DNA of 64,000 bases from VAZQ01 sp036557705 (lineage in GTDB: Bacteria; Pseudomonadota; Alphaproteobacteria; Rhizobiales; Xanthobacteraceae), in contig DATBHB010000015.1 in NCBI GenBank assembly GCA_036557705.1, forward strand, positions 1-64,000. Reading direction: 5' to 3'. Below the pieces are notes generated by a model. It was not told the origin of the DNA, searched no databases, and saw nothing but the letters and a program-made list of their open reading frames with translations. This document shows positions 1 through 8,018 of the stretch, piece by piece (the stretch's first letter is position 1; each line of letters starts with the position of its first letter). The translations under genes were made by a program, and so were the position numbers.

Positions 1-95
1 CCTCGCGAACTGCAAACCGTGTCCCGACGGTATCGGGCAATCCTAGATTGGAGAATTCCGGTGATTAGCGCTGTGTTTTCGTACAAGACGAAAAA

Positions 96-127
96 GTCCG
101 GCGCCGCTGCCGAGGCGAACGCCGGAC
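96..127. other. Stem-loop upstream of first gene
   Basis: GTCCGGCG at 96-103 and CGCCGGAC at 120-127 form a perfect 8-bp inverted repeat with a 16-nt loop. It ends four bases before the AGGAG ribosome-binding site (130-134) of the GTG-started gene at 143. It could be a terminator for an upstream gene or a translational control element; it has no T-tract. Confidence 0.4.
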
Positions 128-142
128 TCAGGAGATTGTTAC

Positions 143-562
143 GTGACGAAACTTACACCCTTACAAGCCACAGAGAAAGCGTCAGAATCAGACCGCAAGT
201 GGTTTGCTCGTAACCCGCATCGCGAGTATCGAATCCGACGAAGCATCCCAGGAGAACTCCAAGCTCCTGGCGAGCCGCCCGACCCGCGGTACAGCGACGC
301 AACCGTTTGGACTCGATGGACGCTGATCAAGCAGATCGAGCCCGGAATGCGCGTTCGTTGCGGCGTCGGAGTATTACGCGGCGCGGAGCCGATCGATGCT
401 GACTGGGCCATCGCGCCGTTATTCGAAAAGGTTGCCACGGGCGCGTTTCACGCGGATGCAAGGGAGGGCGGCGGCCAAATAAAACAGCAGTCAGCGTCAG
501 GCGCGGCGATCATGGGCGCGTTTTTGCCTCCGAGCGCTAAAGGTTCGGAGACCGCGCAATGA
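143..562 (+). CDS. Hypothetical protein of integrative element
   Basis: The 139-residue product is not recognised. It reads as a soluble protein with a basic N-terminal half, including Trp-Phe-Ala-Arg-Asn-Pro and Arg-Ile-Arg-Arg-Ser, no membrane segment and no signal peptide. The start is GTG with AGGAG eight bases upstream. The gene overlaps the following replication-protein gene by an ATGA junction at 559-562, so the two are translationally coupled and probably act in the same element function. Small genes of this sort commonly precede primase genes in proteobacterial islands; that link is contextual only. Confidence 0.65.
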   Translation: MTKLTPLQATEKASESDRKWFARNPHREYRIRRSIPGELQAPGEPPDPRYSDATVWTRWTLIKQIEPGMRVRCGVGVLRGAEPIDADWAIAPLFEKVATGAFHADAREGGGQIKQQSASGAAIMGAFLPPSAKGSETAQ

Positions 563-3081
563 CTGCCCAGGCCAGAAATTCCGCCCCCTCGATAGGCGAT
601 TTGCTGAATGGCTACGCGCCTCAGCAGCAACACGTCTCGCCACTCGCCGAAACGGTTGTTACCATACCGAAGATTTACCGGCCCGAGGAACACGATGTTC
701 GAACGGCAATCGCGTTCCTGAAATTGCTCGACAGCAACGGCGTTCACACTCTTTGGGCAAGCGAACCAGATGGCAGAAAGGACGGCAAGGTTTTTGCTCC
801 GGGCGATTGGGACGCGATTGCGCAATTCGTTCGGTCGCATCAAGGTTGGAACCTCCATTACAACCCGAACGAAATAAAACCCGATGCGGGCCGCCAACCT
901 GACTGGCGCGGTAAGGCGAAGAAAACCGATGTCGCCAATATCCGCGCCGTGTGGCTAGACATGGACCCGAATGCGGAGCGCGAAAAGGCGGGCGAAGGAC
1001 AGGCCGAGCGCGCCAGGATCAAAGAGACTATCGAGGATATCGATGGCGACATGCTCCCCAACGTAGTGCTTGACTCGGGTGGCGGTTATCAAGCGCTTTG
1101 GCTGCTGAAAAACAAATTGCCGGCCGACCAATTCGGAACCCAAAGCGAAAACCTGAACCGCGGCATAGCGAACCGCTTTAAGGCTGATTCGGTCGCAAAC
1201 ATCGATCGGGTTTTGAGGCTTCCCGGGACGGTCAATTTCCCCGACGCGGCGAAACGCGCGCGGGGCAGAACAATGGCAAGAGCGACCATCCTTTCGCAGG
1301 AACACGATCCAGAATCGTTCTACACGCTGGACGAAATTGCGGACTGGACGCCCGGAATAGCCAGCGGGTCAAGACTGCCCAAGAGCCCGTCAGCTGGCAA
1401 GATCATAGTGAAGCAAGACGAGTGGGCCTGTGAGCGGGCTTGGGATTGGCTTTGGTACCACTCGCCGGTAGCGGTGGACGGCGAGCTAAATAATATGGCT
1501 TACGCCGTGGTGAACCGTTTGCTGGATTTCGGCGTGAGCGAGAAAGACACATTGATTGATTTCATGTGTTGGTGGGCCGAAGCCCGATGCCTGTCTTGTA
1601 CGGCGGAGGGAGCGCGCCCTTATGTTAGCGACATCATCGACAACGCGATGCGTTATCGTAAGAGCGCGATCGGATGCGACCACCCGCTCGCACCCGGCTT
1701 CGACCCGGTAGAGATCGCGCCACGCTTCAAGGACGAGTCCGATGCTGCGGAAGAACCCGCCACGGGCGCGGAGCGAACCGCAGCAACAGAGGCGCCGGTA
1801 AGCGATGCTCCTGACGCGGTGGGCGACACTGCCTCGAACGACGCTGCCCCGCGCCTGACGGTTGCAGAGCGTGTAGCAAGAAGCAAAGCGCTAGACGATG
1901 CTAAGGCTAAACTCGGCAGCCTAGCGACTCGTTGGAAGCCGGTCGATCCGGCCAACATTCCGGCGCGAGATTGGCCGGTCCCCGACGTGCTCTGCAAAAG
2001 CAACGTCTCGGCACTCGCCGGGCCGAGCAGCGCCGGAAAGACGACGTGGTACCTCGCGCTCGCGCTCGCGATGGTCACGGGTCGCAGCGATATTCTCGGC
2101 ATTCCGATCCACAAGCGTAGCCGTGTGTGGTTTTGGAATCAGGAAGACGATCAGTCAGAGCTAGATCGGCGGCTAACGGCCCTGATGATCGCGTTCAATA
2201 TCAAGCCTTCGGAGCTTTTCGACGAGAACGGCGACTCTATGATTTGGATTAACTCGGGCGTCAACCATCCGTTTCAGTTGGCGTGGACGGAAGGCGACCG
2301 AAAGGTGAAACGCGGAGATGATGTGGACCGTGCGATCGCCGACATTAAAAAGTTTGGCATAGACGCATTCCTGATGGACCCGACAATCGAGTTCCACGAT
2401 TCGAACGAAAACGACAACGTGCAAATGCGGAAGGTGCTCAGCTTCGCCCGTGAGATTGCAGTAAAGGGCGAATGCGCCGTTGGGATGGGCGCGCACACGC
2501 CCAAGCCCGACCGGGCCTCAAGCAAAAGCTATGCTGGCGACCTGAATGCAATTCGTGGTGGTGGAGCGCAAGGCGGCGTCGTGCGTGTAGTTCATACGCT
2601 ATTCGGGGCCTCAGAAGACGATGCCAAGAAATGGACCATGGGCACACGGTCGGGGTACGTGCGGCTTGACATGGCCAAGAACAATTTAGGACGGAGATGG
2701 CCGGAGCCGCTCTGGTATCAATTCGAAGGTGTTCCGGTAGGCATGAACGGCGAACCCGTTGGCGTGTTGCGACCGATCACATTGGAGCGGAAACAGAAGC
2801 CCGCCACTGAGCAGAACTTAGCCGCCTCACTCAGCGCCGCGCTACGCGACCACTTGGCTTGCAACCAGTGGCACCCACTAAGCGCGATCGTTCCACACTT
2901 GCAGCGGGCGGATGCCGAGCGGCTCAACAGCAAGAACCGAAGCCGGACGCTCGATGAGGTATTCGACGGCGCAAACGAGACTATGACCGATGCCGGTATC
3001 TTGGCGCGTGATCCAGGTAGGGGACGACGGAAAACCACTCTGATGCTCCGTAACTCCTCAATTCCTCAAACTCCTAAATGA
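559..3081 (+). CDS. Primase/helicase-type replication protein (RepA-like AAA ATPase)
   Basis: The 840-residue product has two parts. Residues about 45-260 look like a RepB/primase-type domain, with an acidic patch in the context Val-Trp-Leu-Asp-Met-Asp and a Ser-Gly-Gly-Gly-Tyr-Gln-Ala-Leu-Trp motif typical of island and plasmid primases. Residues about 470-720 are a RepA/RecA-like AAA ATPase. Its Walker A is Gly-Pro-Ser-Ser-Ala-Gly-Lys-Thr-Thr near residues 487-495, followed by a Trp-Asn-Gln-Glu-Asp-Asp segment and an Asp at the end of a hydrophobic strand (Ala-Phe-Leu-Met-Asp-Pro). The linker (about 390-430) is rich in Ala, Asp and Thr. The 3' end of the gene lies in a repeat array that continues downstream. 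It probably drives autonomous replication or copy number of the element. Confidence 0.8.
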   Translation: MTAQARNSAPSIGDLLNGYAPQQQHVSPLAETVVTIPKIYRPEEHDVRTAIAFLKLLDSNGVHTLWASEPDGRKDGKVFAPGDWDAIAQFVRSHQGWNLHYNPNEIKPDAGRQPDWRGKAKKTDVANIRAVWLDMDPNAEREKAGEGQAERARIKETIEDIDGDMLPNVVLDSGGGYQALWLLKNKLPADQFGTQSENLNRGIANRFKADSVANIDRVLRLPGTVNFPDAAKRARGRTMARATILSQEHDPESFYTLDEIADWTPGIASGSRLPKSPSAGKIIVKQDEWACERAWDWLWYHSPVAVDGELNNMAYAVVNRLLDFGVSEKDTLIDFMCWWAEARCLSCTAEGARPYVSDIIDNAMRYRKSAIGCDHPLAPGFDPVEIAPRFKDESDAAEEPATGAERTAATEAPVSDAPDAVGDTASNDAAPRLTVAERVARSKALDDAKAKLGSLATRWKPVDPANIPARDWPVPDVLCKSNVSALAGPSSAGKTTWYLALALAMVTGRSDILGIPIHKRSRVWFWNQEDDQSELDRRLTALMIAFNIKPSELFDENGDSMIWINSGVNHPFQLAWTEGDRKVKRGDDVDRAIADIKKFGIDAFLMDPTIEFHDSNENDNVQMRKVLSFAREIAVKGECAVGMGAHTPKPDRASSKSYAGDLNAIRGGGAQGGVVRVVHTLFGASEDDAKKWTMGTRSGYVRLDMAKNNLGRRWPEPLWYQFEGVPVGMNGEPVGVLRPITLERKQKPATEQNLAASLSAALRDHLACNQWHPLSAIVPHLQRADAERLNSKNRSRTLDEVFDGANETMTDAGILARDPGRGRRKTTLMLRNSSIPQTPK

Positions 3082-3214
3082 GGAATTGAGGAATTGCTAA
3101 GCTATTGAAAAAATTCAAGAATCAGGCTTGCTCCTCAATTCCTCAATTAGTAACTGAGGAGCTAAATCTGAAACGCCTGTAAATCCAATGGGTTACTCAA
3201 TTCCTCAATTCCTC
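3055..3214. repeat. CCTCAATT repeat cluster, candidate origin iterons
   Basis: A perfect 14-bp inverted repeat (TCCTCAATTCCTCA at 3055-3068, complement at 3079-3092) straddles the stop codon of the primase gene. Further TCCTCAATTCCTCAATT-type copies occur at 3131-3148 and 3196-3214. The region is locally AT-rich compared with its surroundings. Clustered short repeats just downstream of a primase/helicase gene are compatible with replication iterons, but that role is inference. Confidence 0.5.
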
Positions 3215-3217
3215 CTA

Positions 3218-3257
3218 CTACGTAGGGAAGCGCTTTGAGGCGCTACCCACTACGTAG
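3218..3257. other. Long imperfect hairpin
   Basis: CTACGTA (3218-3224) pairs with TACGTAG (3251-3257), GGG (3225-3227) with CCC (3246-3248), and AGCGC (3229-3233) with GCGCT (3240-3244), leaving a 6-base loop. CTACGTAG is itself a palindrome and is present on both arms. It follows directly on the CCTCAATT repeats. There is no T-tract, so a single-strand origin or protein-binding role is as likely as a terminator. Confidence 0.45.
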
Positions 3258-3299
3258 GCTGCCCCTGGTAGAAGAATCGAAATGCGACAAAAATTGAAA

Positions 3300-3320
3300 G
3301 CCGGCCCATGCTGGACCGGC
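3300..3320. terminator. Short hairpin, possible terminator
   Basis: GCCGG-C-CCA, loop TGC, TGG-A-CCGGC forms an 8-bp stem with one mismatch. It is the last structured element before a stretch (3321-3568) in which I see no gene. No T-run follows on either strand, so the terminator call is weak. Confidence 0.3.
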
Positions 3321-3568
3321 GCCTAGGAAGCAGCCCGTAGCGCGCGCAATCGCCGCCCGCGCCCTTCGGTGCTCCGAAACAGCGCAACGCGCCAGCGGCC
3401 GATTGTGGGGGCTTCACGCCCGTGCTGCGAACGCGATCACGTTGGGCTTAGCTCGCCGCTGACCCGCGGACCAACACACGGGGTGCATTACTCTTGGGCA
3501 GCGCGTCCGGCTTGGTGCTTGTCGCGCCCGGTAATTGACACCAGGATAGCCGAAAGCTGGACGGCAGG

Positions 3569-3784
3569 GTGGCGGCTTCGTTAAAAGCTCGCATGGGCAA
3601 GCGTAGCGTACCGCGCCAGCGTCCGGTGATCCGGTGGCGCATTTCGGTGATGAGGCATCGGCTCGAACCGCTGGGCGATGTCGAGGCGCCCGACGAGGTC
3701 GGCGCCATAGCCAAGGCGATCAAGGAATACCGGATTTGCGAGCCGTGGCGGCAACGGTGGCTGATGGCGAAGCGGTACGCCTGA
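3569..3784 (+). CDS. Small hypothetical protein of integrative element
   Basis: A 71-codon frame whose C-terminal half (Leu-Gly-Asp-Val-Glu-Ala-Pro-Asp-Glu, then Ala-Ile-Lys-Glu-Tyr and a basic tail) resembles a widespread family of very small island proteins. In that family a short strand is followed by a 'VEA-DE--AI--AI-E' helix. The true start is uncertain: GTG at 3626 would give about 52 residues beginning just before that conserved part and is more in line with the family. Function unknown. It stands alone between non-coding stretches and reads toward the convergent gene at 3830-4032. Confidence 0.45.
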   Translation: MAASLKARMGKRSVPRQRPVIRWRISVMRHRLEPLGDVEAPDEVGAIAKAIKEYRICEPWRQRWLMAKRYA

Positions 3785-3829
3785 CGGCGCCGGCGACCGG
3801 GTGTAGGGGCAGTGATATCAAAGCTTCAG

Positions 3830-4032
3830 TCAGACTACCACGCCCTGGTCGATACTGTTACGTGCGAGTTCAAGCGCTTCACCCTCTGTCGTGGTGGCCG
3901 GTGTCCGGTAAAAAGTACGCTGGTGGCTTCCGACCTGACTTCCGAACCGTCCGCATGGGCAACATGCGCGTACCATTTGCTGAGGCGCCCGAATGTCACA
4001 ATCCGAAACCCCTTGTATTCGGTAGCGGCCAT
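3830..4032 (-). pseudogene. Small hypothetical gene broken by a -1 frameshift
   Basis: The frame starting at ATG 4032 reads Met-Ala-Ala-Thr-Glu-Tyr-Lys-Gly-Phe-Arg-Ile and runs well up to a T5 run (plus strand A5 at 3910-3914). From there the sensible continuation is in another frame: Tyr-Arg-Thr-Pro-Ala-Thr-Thr-Thr-Glu-Gly-Glu-Ala-Leu-Glu-Leu-Ala, ending at 3830. One extra T would restore a single protein of about 67 residues. The two halves together match the layout of a common small island protein family, with an N-terminal 'YKGF-I' strand pair and a C-terminal 'T-EEAL-LA---ID' helix. This is either a real mutation or an assembly error. Confidence 0.6.
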
Positions 4033-4150
4033 CCGTTGTTCCCTCAGAGACCCTGGTGCGGAAAGCCGGCGGGCCGTTAAACACCCGAAGAATTGCCGGG
4101 TTCGTCCCGCCTGATGGCCCGCCTTACGCGGCCGTCCGGCTGAACGCGAG

Positions 4151-5437
4151 CTAGGCCCGTCCAGCCCGAAGCGCCACAACGTTATCAGCGCTCGCAGCCG
4201 GCCGCGGCGTATTACAGAACGCTTCCCAATCGGCCATCAGCCGGCGCCTCTTTTCGAATAGATCGCCGCGCCGGTACGCGGCTTCGACCTTGTTGCCCAC
4301 CGTGTGCGCCAGCGCCATCTCGACAACCTCGCTCGGGTAGTTGGTCATTTCGGCGGCCCAATCGCGAAACGCGCTACGGAAGCCATGCACGGTAATTTCG
4401 CCGCGGTTCATGCGGCGGAGCGTTTCAGTCATTGCCATGTTGCTTAGCGGCGCGCCCTGCTTCCCACCGGGAAACACATACGGAGTTTCGGCCGTGCGCG
4501 CCTCGCTCATGGTTTCCAAGATCGCAAGTGACCCTTCCGAGAGCGGGACGCGGTGCTCTTTGCCGGCTTTCATTCGCTCCGCCGGAATCGTCCAGAGCTT
4601 TTCCGCCGCGTCGATTTCATCCCATCTCGCGCCGATCGTGTCGCCAGTGCGAGCCGCGGTCAAAATCGTAAACTCAAGTGCACGGGCCGCAACACCCTCC
4701 TGGGCGCGTAACGCCTTGATGAAATCGGGAAGCTCGGAATAGGGAAGCGCCGCATGATGTTTCACGCGGCGGACCTTCGACTTTGCCGGCAGCATGTGAT
4801 CCAAATGGCCGCGCCACCGCGCAGGGTTTTCGCCTTGTCGCAGGCCCCGGGCTTTGGCTGCGTCAAGGATCGCTTCAATCCGCCCACGAAGCCGGCCGGC
4901 CGTTTCAGGCTTCGCTTGCCACAGCGTCACAGCCGGCTTGCCCGCCGCGCCGCACACGTCCTGCTGAAGAACCTTCAGCACTAGGCCAGTATCGATCACT
5001 TGAACCGCCAGCGCGCCGATGGTCGGATAGGCATAGGTGGCAAGCGTGTTTTCCCATTGCGAAGCGTGCTTGGCGTTGCGCCAACCGGCACGGTGGGACG
5101 TGATGTAGCTTTCAGCCGCTTCCTTGAACGTCGTGGCTTTCGCCGCTTCTAATTCACGCTGTGCGCGTCCAGTCTTGCGGGCTTCAATAGGGTCTACGCC
5201 CTCTTGGCGAAGCCGCCGGCACGTTGCGGCTTGCTCCCGCGCATCGGCAAGGCCGATCGCGCAAAGCGAACCCAAGCCCATCTCACGGGCTTTGCCGTTC
5301 AGTGAGAAGCGATAAATCCAACTCTTGGCCCCCTCGCCTGTGACTTGCAGATAAAGGCCCGCGCCGTCCGCATACATGCCCGGCCGCTTGGCCTTTTCGA
5401 CTTTCAGGGCCGTGAGCCGTTCAACCTTTCGCGCCAT
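4151..5437 (-). CDS. int: Tyrosine-type integrase
   Basis: The 428-residue product is a phage-type integrase of the DUF4102/P4 class that inserts the element at a tRNA gene. Residues 1-95 form the arm-binding domain (Asp-Gly-Ala-Gly-Leu-Tyr-Leu and Gly-Leu-Gly-Ser motifs), about 100-200 the SAM-like core-binding domain, and 230-400 the catalytic domain. Visible catalytic residues are Arg263 (Ala-Ala-Arg-Thr-Gly), a Lys in Met-Lys-Ala-Gly-Lys, His351 and Arg354 (His-Gly-Phe-Arg), His378 and Tyr388. I chose ATG 5437 over an upstream start at 5500 because the family begins at this point and TAGGGAC lies just upstream. The gene sits 149 bases from the tRNA-Ser 3' end and reads away from it. Confidence 0.93.
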   Translation of the reverse strand: MARKVERLTALKVEKAKRPGMYADGAGLYLQVTGEGAKSWIYRFSLNGKAREMGLGSLCAIGLADAREQAATCRRLRQEGVDPIEARKTGRAQRELEAAKATTFKEAAESYITSHRAGWRNAKHASQWENTLATYAYPTIGALAVQVIDTGLVLKVLQQDVCGAAGKPAVTLWQAKPETAGRLRGRIEAILDAAKARGLRQGENPARWRGHLDHMLPAKSKVRRVKHHAALPYSELPDFIKALRAQEGVAARALEFTILTAARTGDTIGARWDEIDAAEKLWTIPAERMKAGKEHRVPLSEGSLAILETMSEARTAETPYVFPGGKQGAPLSNMAMTETLRRMNRGEITVHGFRSAFRDWAAEMTNYPSEVVEMALAHTVGNKVEAAYRRGDLFEKRRRLMADWEAFCNTPRPAASADNVVALRAGRA

Positions 5438-5585
5438 GTCCCTACCCCCATTTCCCACAATGCTACCCACAATCATAACCCGGATTGCCGTGGACGGCAA
5501 TGTACAATGGGGGACAACTTAGGCCCGTGCTATCGTCACTTGTTCAGGAATTATGGACAGTGATGGACAGCTAGGAACAGGCTTC

Positions 5586-5677
5586 TGGCGGAAGGGGTGG
5601 GATTCGAACCCACGAGGGAGCGTGAACCCCCTGCCGGTTTTCAAGACCGGTGCCTTAAACCGCTCGGCCACCCTTCC
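5586..5677 (-). tRNA. tRNA-Ser(UGA), integration target
   Basis: On the minus strand the gene begins GGAAGGG, has a D-arm, an anticodon stem CCGGT/ACCGG around the loop CTTGAAA (anticodon TGA), a long variable arm as expected for class II tRNA, the T-arm GGGTTCGAATCCC, and ends CCCTTCC-G with CCA encoded at 5588-5586. The acceptor arms pair perfectly. Its 3' end faces the integrase gene, so this is the likely attachment site, with the tRNA sequence kept intact. Confidence 0.97.
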
Positions 5678-5837
5678 ACAGCCGTAGAATCAATGACTTA
5701 GCGATATAGTGAGCCTGAACACTTTGACAACTGCTATTGGCTTGGACCCAAGTTGATCTCGCCGGAGCCAAACCTGCGCGCCCGCAACGTGGTATTCTGC
5801 GTTACGGCTCTCCGCAATGAGACAATGAGAGGGGCAG

Positions 5838-6812
5838 ATGTCAGTGAATATCGGGCGGCGTCAGGGCCTGGCCTTCGTTGCCGGTTTGGCAGCGTGGCCG
5901 CTTGCGGCGCGCGGGCAGCGGCAATCCCGGCTTGTAATAGGCTATCTCACCGCTGCTAACGCGCCGTTGGCCGCATTCCATGACGGCTTGAGGGAGGCCG
6001 GCTACACCGAAGGGCAAAACGTGACAATCGAGTATCGGAGCGCAAACGGACAGTACGATCGCTTGCCCGCGATGGCGGCCGAACTTGTAGCTCGCCGGGT
6101 CGATGTGATTGCGGCTTCGCCTACGCCCGCGGCTCTGGCGGCCAAAGCGGCGACCACAACGATCCCCATTGTCTTTTCCGTTGGAACGGACCCGGTGCAA
6201 GCAGGGCTCGTTGCGAGCCTCAACAGGCCCAGCGGCAATCTTACCGGGTTGAGTTTCTTCACCTTCGCTCTGATGAAGAAGCGTATCGAACTACTGCATG
6301 ACCTGGTGCCGCAATCGCCGCTGGTCGCCGTGCTCGTCAATCCGGCTAACGAGAACGTACAGTCCGACCGAAAGAGCGCGCAAGAGGCTGCGCTTGCCTT
6401 CGAATGGAAAATCCAAATCTTTGACGCGCGCACGGCAGGCGAGATCGACGCCGCCTTCGCGGCTCTTGTCCAAATGGGCGCGAGCGCACTTGTGCTCGGC
6501 AATGATCCATTTTTCAACAGTCGCCGCGATCAAATCGCGCAGCTTGCCATACGCCACGCGATCCCGACCGTCGTTCCTCTTCGGCAATACGTTGCGGCCG
6601 GCGGGCTCATGAGCTACGGCGCGCGGATCGATGATACTTTTCGACAATTCGGCGTCTATATTGGCCGCGTGCTCAACGGCGAGAAACCGGGCGACCTACC
6701 GGTGATGCTGCCGAGCAAGTTTGAGTTTGTCATCAATCTACAGACGGCCAGGATCATTGGAATTAAGGTGCCGCCGACGCTGCTCGCGCTCGCCGACGAG
6801 GTCATCGAGTAG
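5838..6812 (+). CDS. ABC transporter substrate-binding protein, PF04392 (TrpX-like) family
   Basis: A 324-residue periplasmic binding protein. The N-terminal 27 residues form an export signal ending near Ala-Arg-Gly-Gln. The mature protein follows the family pattern: Val-Ile-Gly-Tyr-Leu-Thr near residue 33, Phe-His-Asp-Gly-Leu-Arg-Glu-Ala-Gly-Tyr-Thr-Glu-Gly-Gln-Asn-Val, Arg-Pro-Ser-Gly-Asn-Leu-Thr-Gly mid-protein, and a C-terminus ending Leu-Ala-Asp-Glu-Val-Ile-Glu. GAGGGG lies just ahead of the ATG. No permease or ATPase gene is adjacent, as is common for these orphan proteins in Bradyrhizobium relatives. Ligand unknown; amino-acid-like ligands are known for some members. Two relatives lie at 8019-8331 (broken) and 59732-60727. 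Confidence 0.85.
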   Translation: MSVNIGRRQGLAFVAGLAAWPLAARGQRQSRLVIGYLTAANAPLAAFHDGLREAGYTEGQNVTIEYRSANGQYDRLPAMAAELVARRVDVIAASPTPAALAAKAATTTIPIVFSVGTDPVQAGLVASLNRPSGNLTGLSFFTFALMKKRIELLHDLVPQSPLVAVLVNPANENVQSDRKSAQEAALAFEWKIQIFDARTAGEIDAAFAALVQMGASALVLGNDPFFNSRRDQIAQLAIRHAIPTVVPLRQYVAAGGLMSYGARIDDTFRQFGVYIGRVLNGEKPGDLPVMLPSKFEFVINLQTARIIGIKVPPTLLALADEVIE

Positions 6813-6974
6813 CCCTCGCGGCTGACGAAGCACTCGCTATCTGCCGAACCAAACTTAACATGCCAGGCCCCGGAACGTCGTCCCACGTACCGCGGGGGTT
6901 TTGCGATACCTCCCTGAACTGCTCCTCGGGTATCGATCGCAAAACGGCTTCGCCCACCCACCGCGCAACCGGTG

Positions 6975-7961
6975 TTACTCCAGATAACTGCGCCTGCCGG
7001 TGCCGATCAGTTCGTAAAGCGCGCGGATCTCGTTCGGCAGGCGGTTGTAGTTGCGCCAGTCCTTGTATTGCGGAAAGGTCAACGTGCGGATCGCCTCGTC
7101 AACGCTTATTCCTTTGGCCACTGCATCCTTCACGGTCGCATATTCGTCGGCGAGCATCGCGCCAAGCTCCTCGACGTCGGCACGCGTCGCGACGTCGCCA
7201 TGGGCGGGGAGGATTTTATCGATATCCATGGCGGCCACACGGTGGAGCAGATTTATCCAGTTCTCGACTGAGGTGGTGAATGCCATGTTGGGCATGCTGT
7301 GCCGCGCGAAGGCGCCGGGCGTAAATAGCATCCGCGCGTGCGGGAACGTGACGAACGTGTCGCCCGCCTGCTGGCCGGGACCATAATAATTAAGCCGGAC
7401 CTCGCGCCCGCCAAGCCGGATTACTGCCTCGCTGTCGAAGGTGAGATCGGGCAGGACGAGCTTTACCTCGTTTGGATCAAGCCCGCGGCTTTTGAAGCTG
7501 CCGATGCGGCGCGCCATTTCCTTGGGATAGAGGTGCTCCATCAGCCGGGCGGTTTCCTCTTGGGCCACGAAGACCGCCCCGGTCTCCTTGAATACGGTGT
7601 TCCCGAAATTATGGTCGCCATGGAAATGGCTGTTGATCACCCATTTCACCGGCTTGTCGGTCACTTTGCGGATGCGGTCGAGCAGGTCTTTCGCTTCGTG
7701 AGGGTGCGTCCTGGTATCGATCAGGAGCACGCCGTCGTTTGTCACCAGAAACACTGCGTTCGAGCCGGCATAATCGAAAAAGAAGTAGAGGTCGCTCGCA
7801 ACCTGCTTGACCTCGGGCGGCGGTGGCGTCGTCTGCGCGCTGGCCGATTCCCCCGCAAACGGTGCTGCGGCGAGCAAAGCGATTCCAGCAATGAGAACGC
7901 GGCAAAGCCCGCGCCGCATCCTTTCCGGAGACGCGGCTGCGACCAAGCTTCGTGTCTGCAT
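6975..7961 (-). CDS. Exported metallo-beta-lactamase-fold protein with degenerate metal site
   Basis: A 328-residue protein with a long signal region (about 43 residues, ending Ser-Ala-Gln). It carries the first MBL motif His-Phe-His-Gly-Asp-His near residues 112-117 and a late His in Pro-Ala-His-Gly-Asp. The usual third motif His-Thr-x-Gly-Asp is here Gln-Gln-Ala-Gly-Asp, and the usual Gly-Asp of the fourth motif is Thr-Pro-Gly-Ala. Two canonical zinc ligands are therefore missing, so it may bind one metal or be a changed subfamily. The start is supported by GGGAGGA upstream. It stands alone, convergent with the binding-protein gene to its left. Substrate unknown. Confidence 0.8.
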   Translation of the reverse strand: MQTRSLVAAASPERMRRGLCRVLIAGIALLAAAPFAGESASAQTTPPPPEVKQVASDLYFFFDYAGSNAVFLVTNDGVLLIDTRTHPHEAKDLLDRIRKVTDKPVKWVINSHFHGDHNFGNTVFKETGAVFVAQEETARLMEHLYPKEMARRIGSFKSRGLDPNEVKLVLPDLTFDSEAVIRLGGREVRLNYYGPGQQAGDTFVTFPHARMLFTPGAFARHSMPNMAFTTSVENWINLLHRVAAMDIDKILPAHGDVATRADVEELGAMLADEYATVKDAVAKGISVDEAIRTLTFPQYKDWRNYNRLPNEIRALYELIGTGRRSYLE

Positions 7962-8018
7962 AAATCGTCCTCCCTTTTTGGCAGATATCGGATGACAGAG
8001 GTCAGAAGTTCGACATGC

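Larger units (their letters stand above)
1..5585. mobile_element. Integrative element, integrase-proximal part
   Basis: The segment from the window edge to the 3' end of tRNA-Ser carries a tyrosine integrase next to the tRNA, a primase/helicase-type protein, small orphan genes and a repeat-rich non-coding stretch. This is the usual layout of a genomic island or satellite-type element inserted in a tRNA 3' end. No structural phage genes or conjugation genes are visible. The far attachment site should be a copy of the tRNA 3' end to the left of base 1, so the element is incomplete here. The right boundary is inferred from the tRNA, not from a seen direct repeat. Confidence 0.75.

Noticed and set aside
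19..213. A 64-codon frame at the left edge
   Set aside because: No family resemblance, no ribosome-binding site, and it overlaps the better supported gene starting at 143.
1..5585. Complete prophage
   Set aside because: No capsid, portal, terminase or tail genes are visible; only integrase, replication protein and small genes are present.
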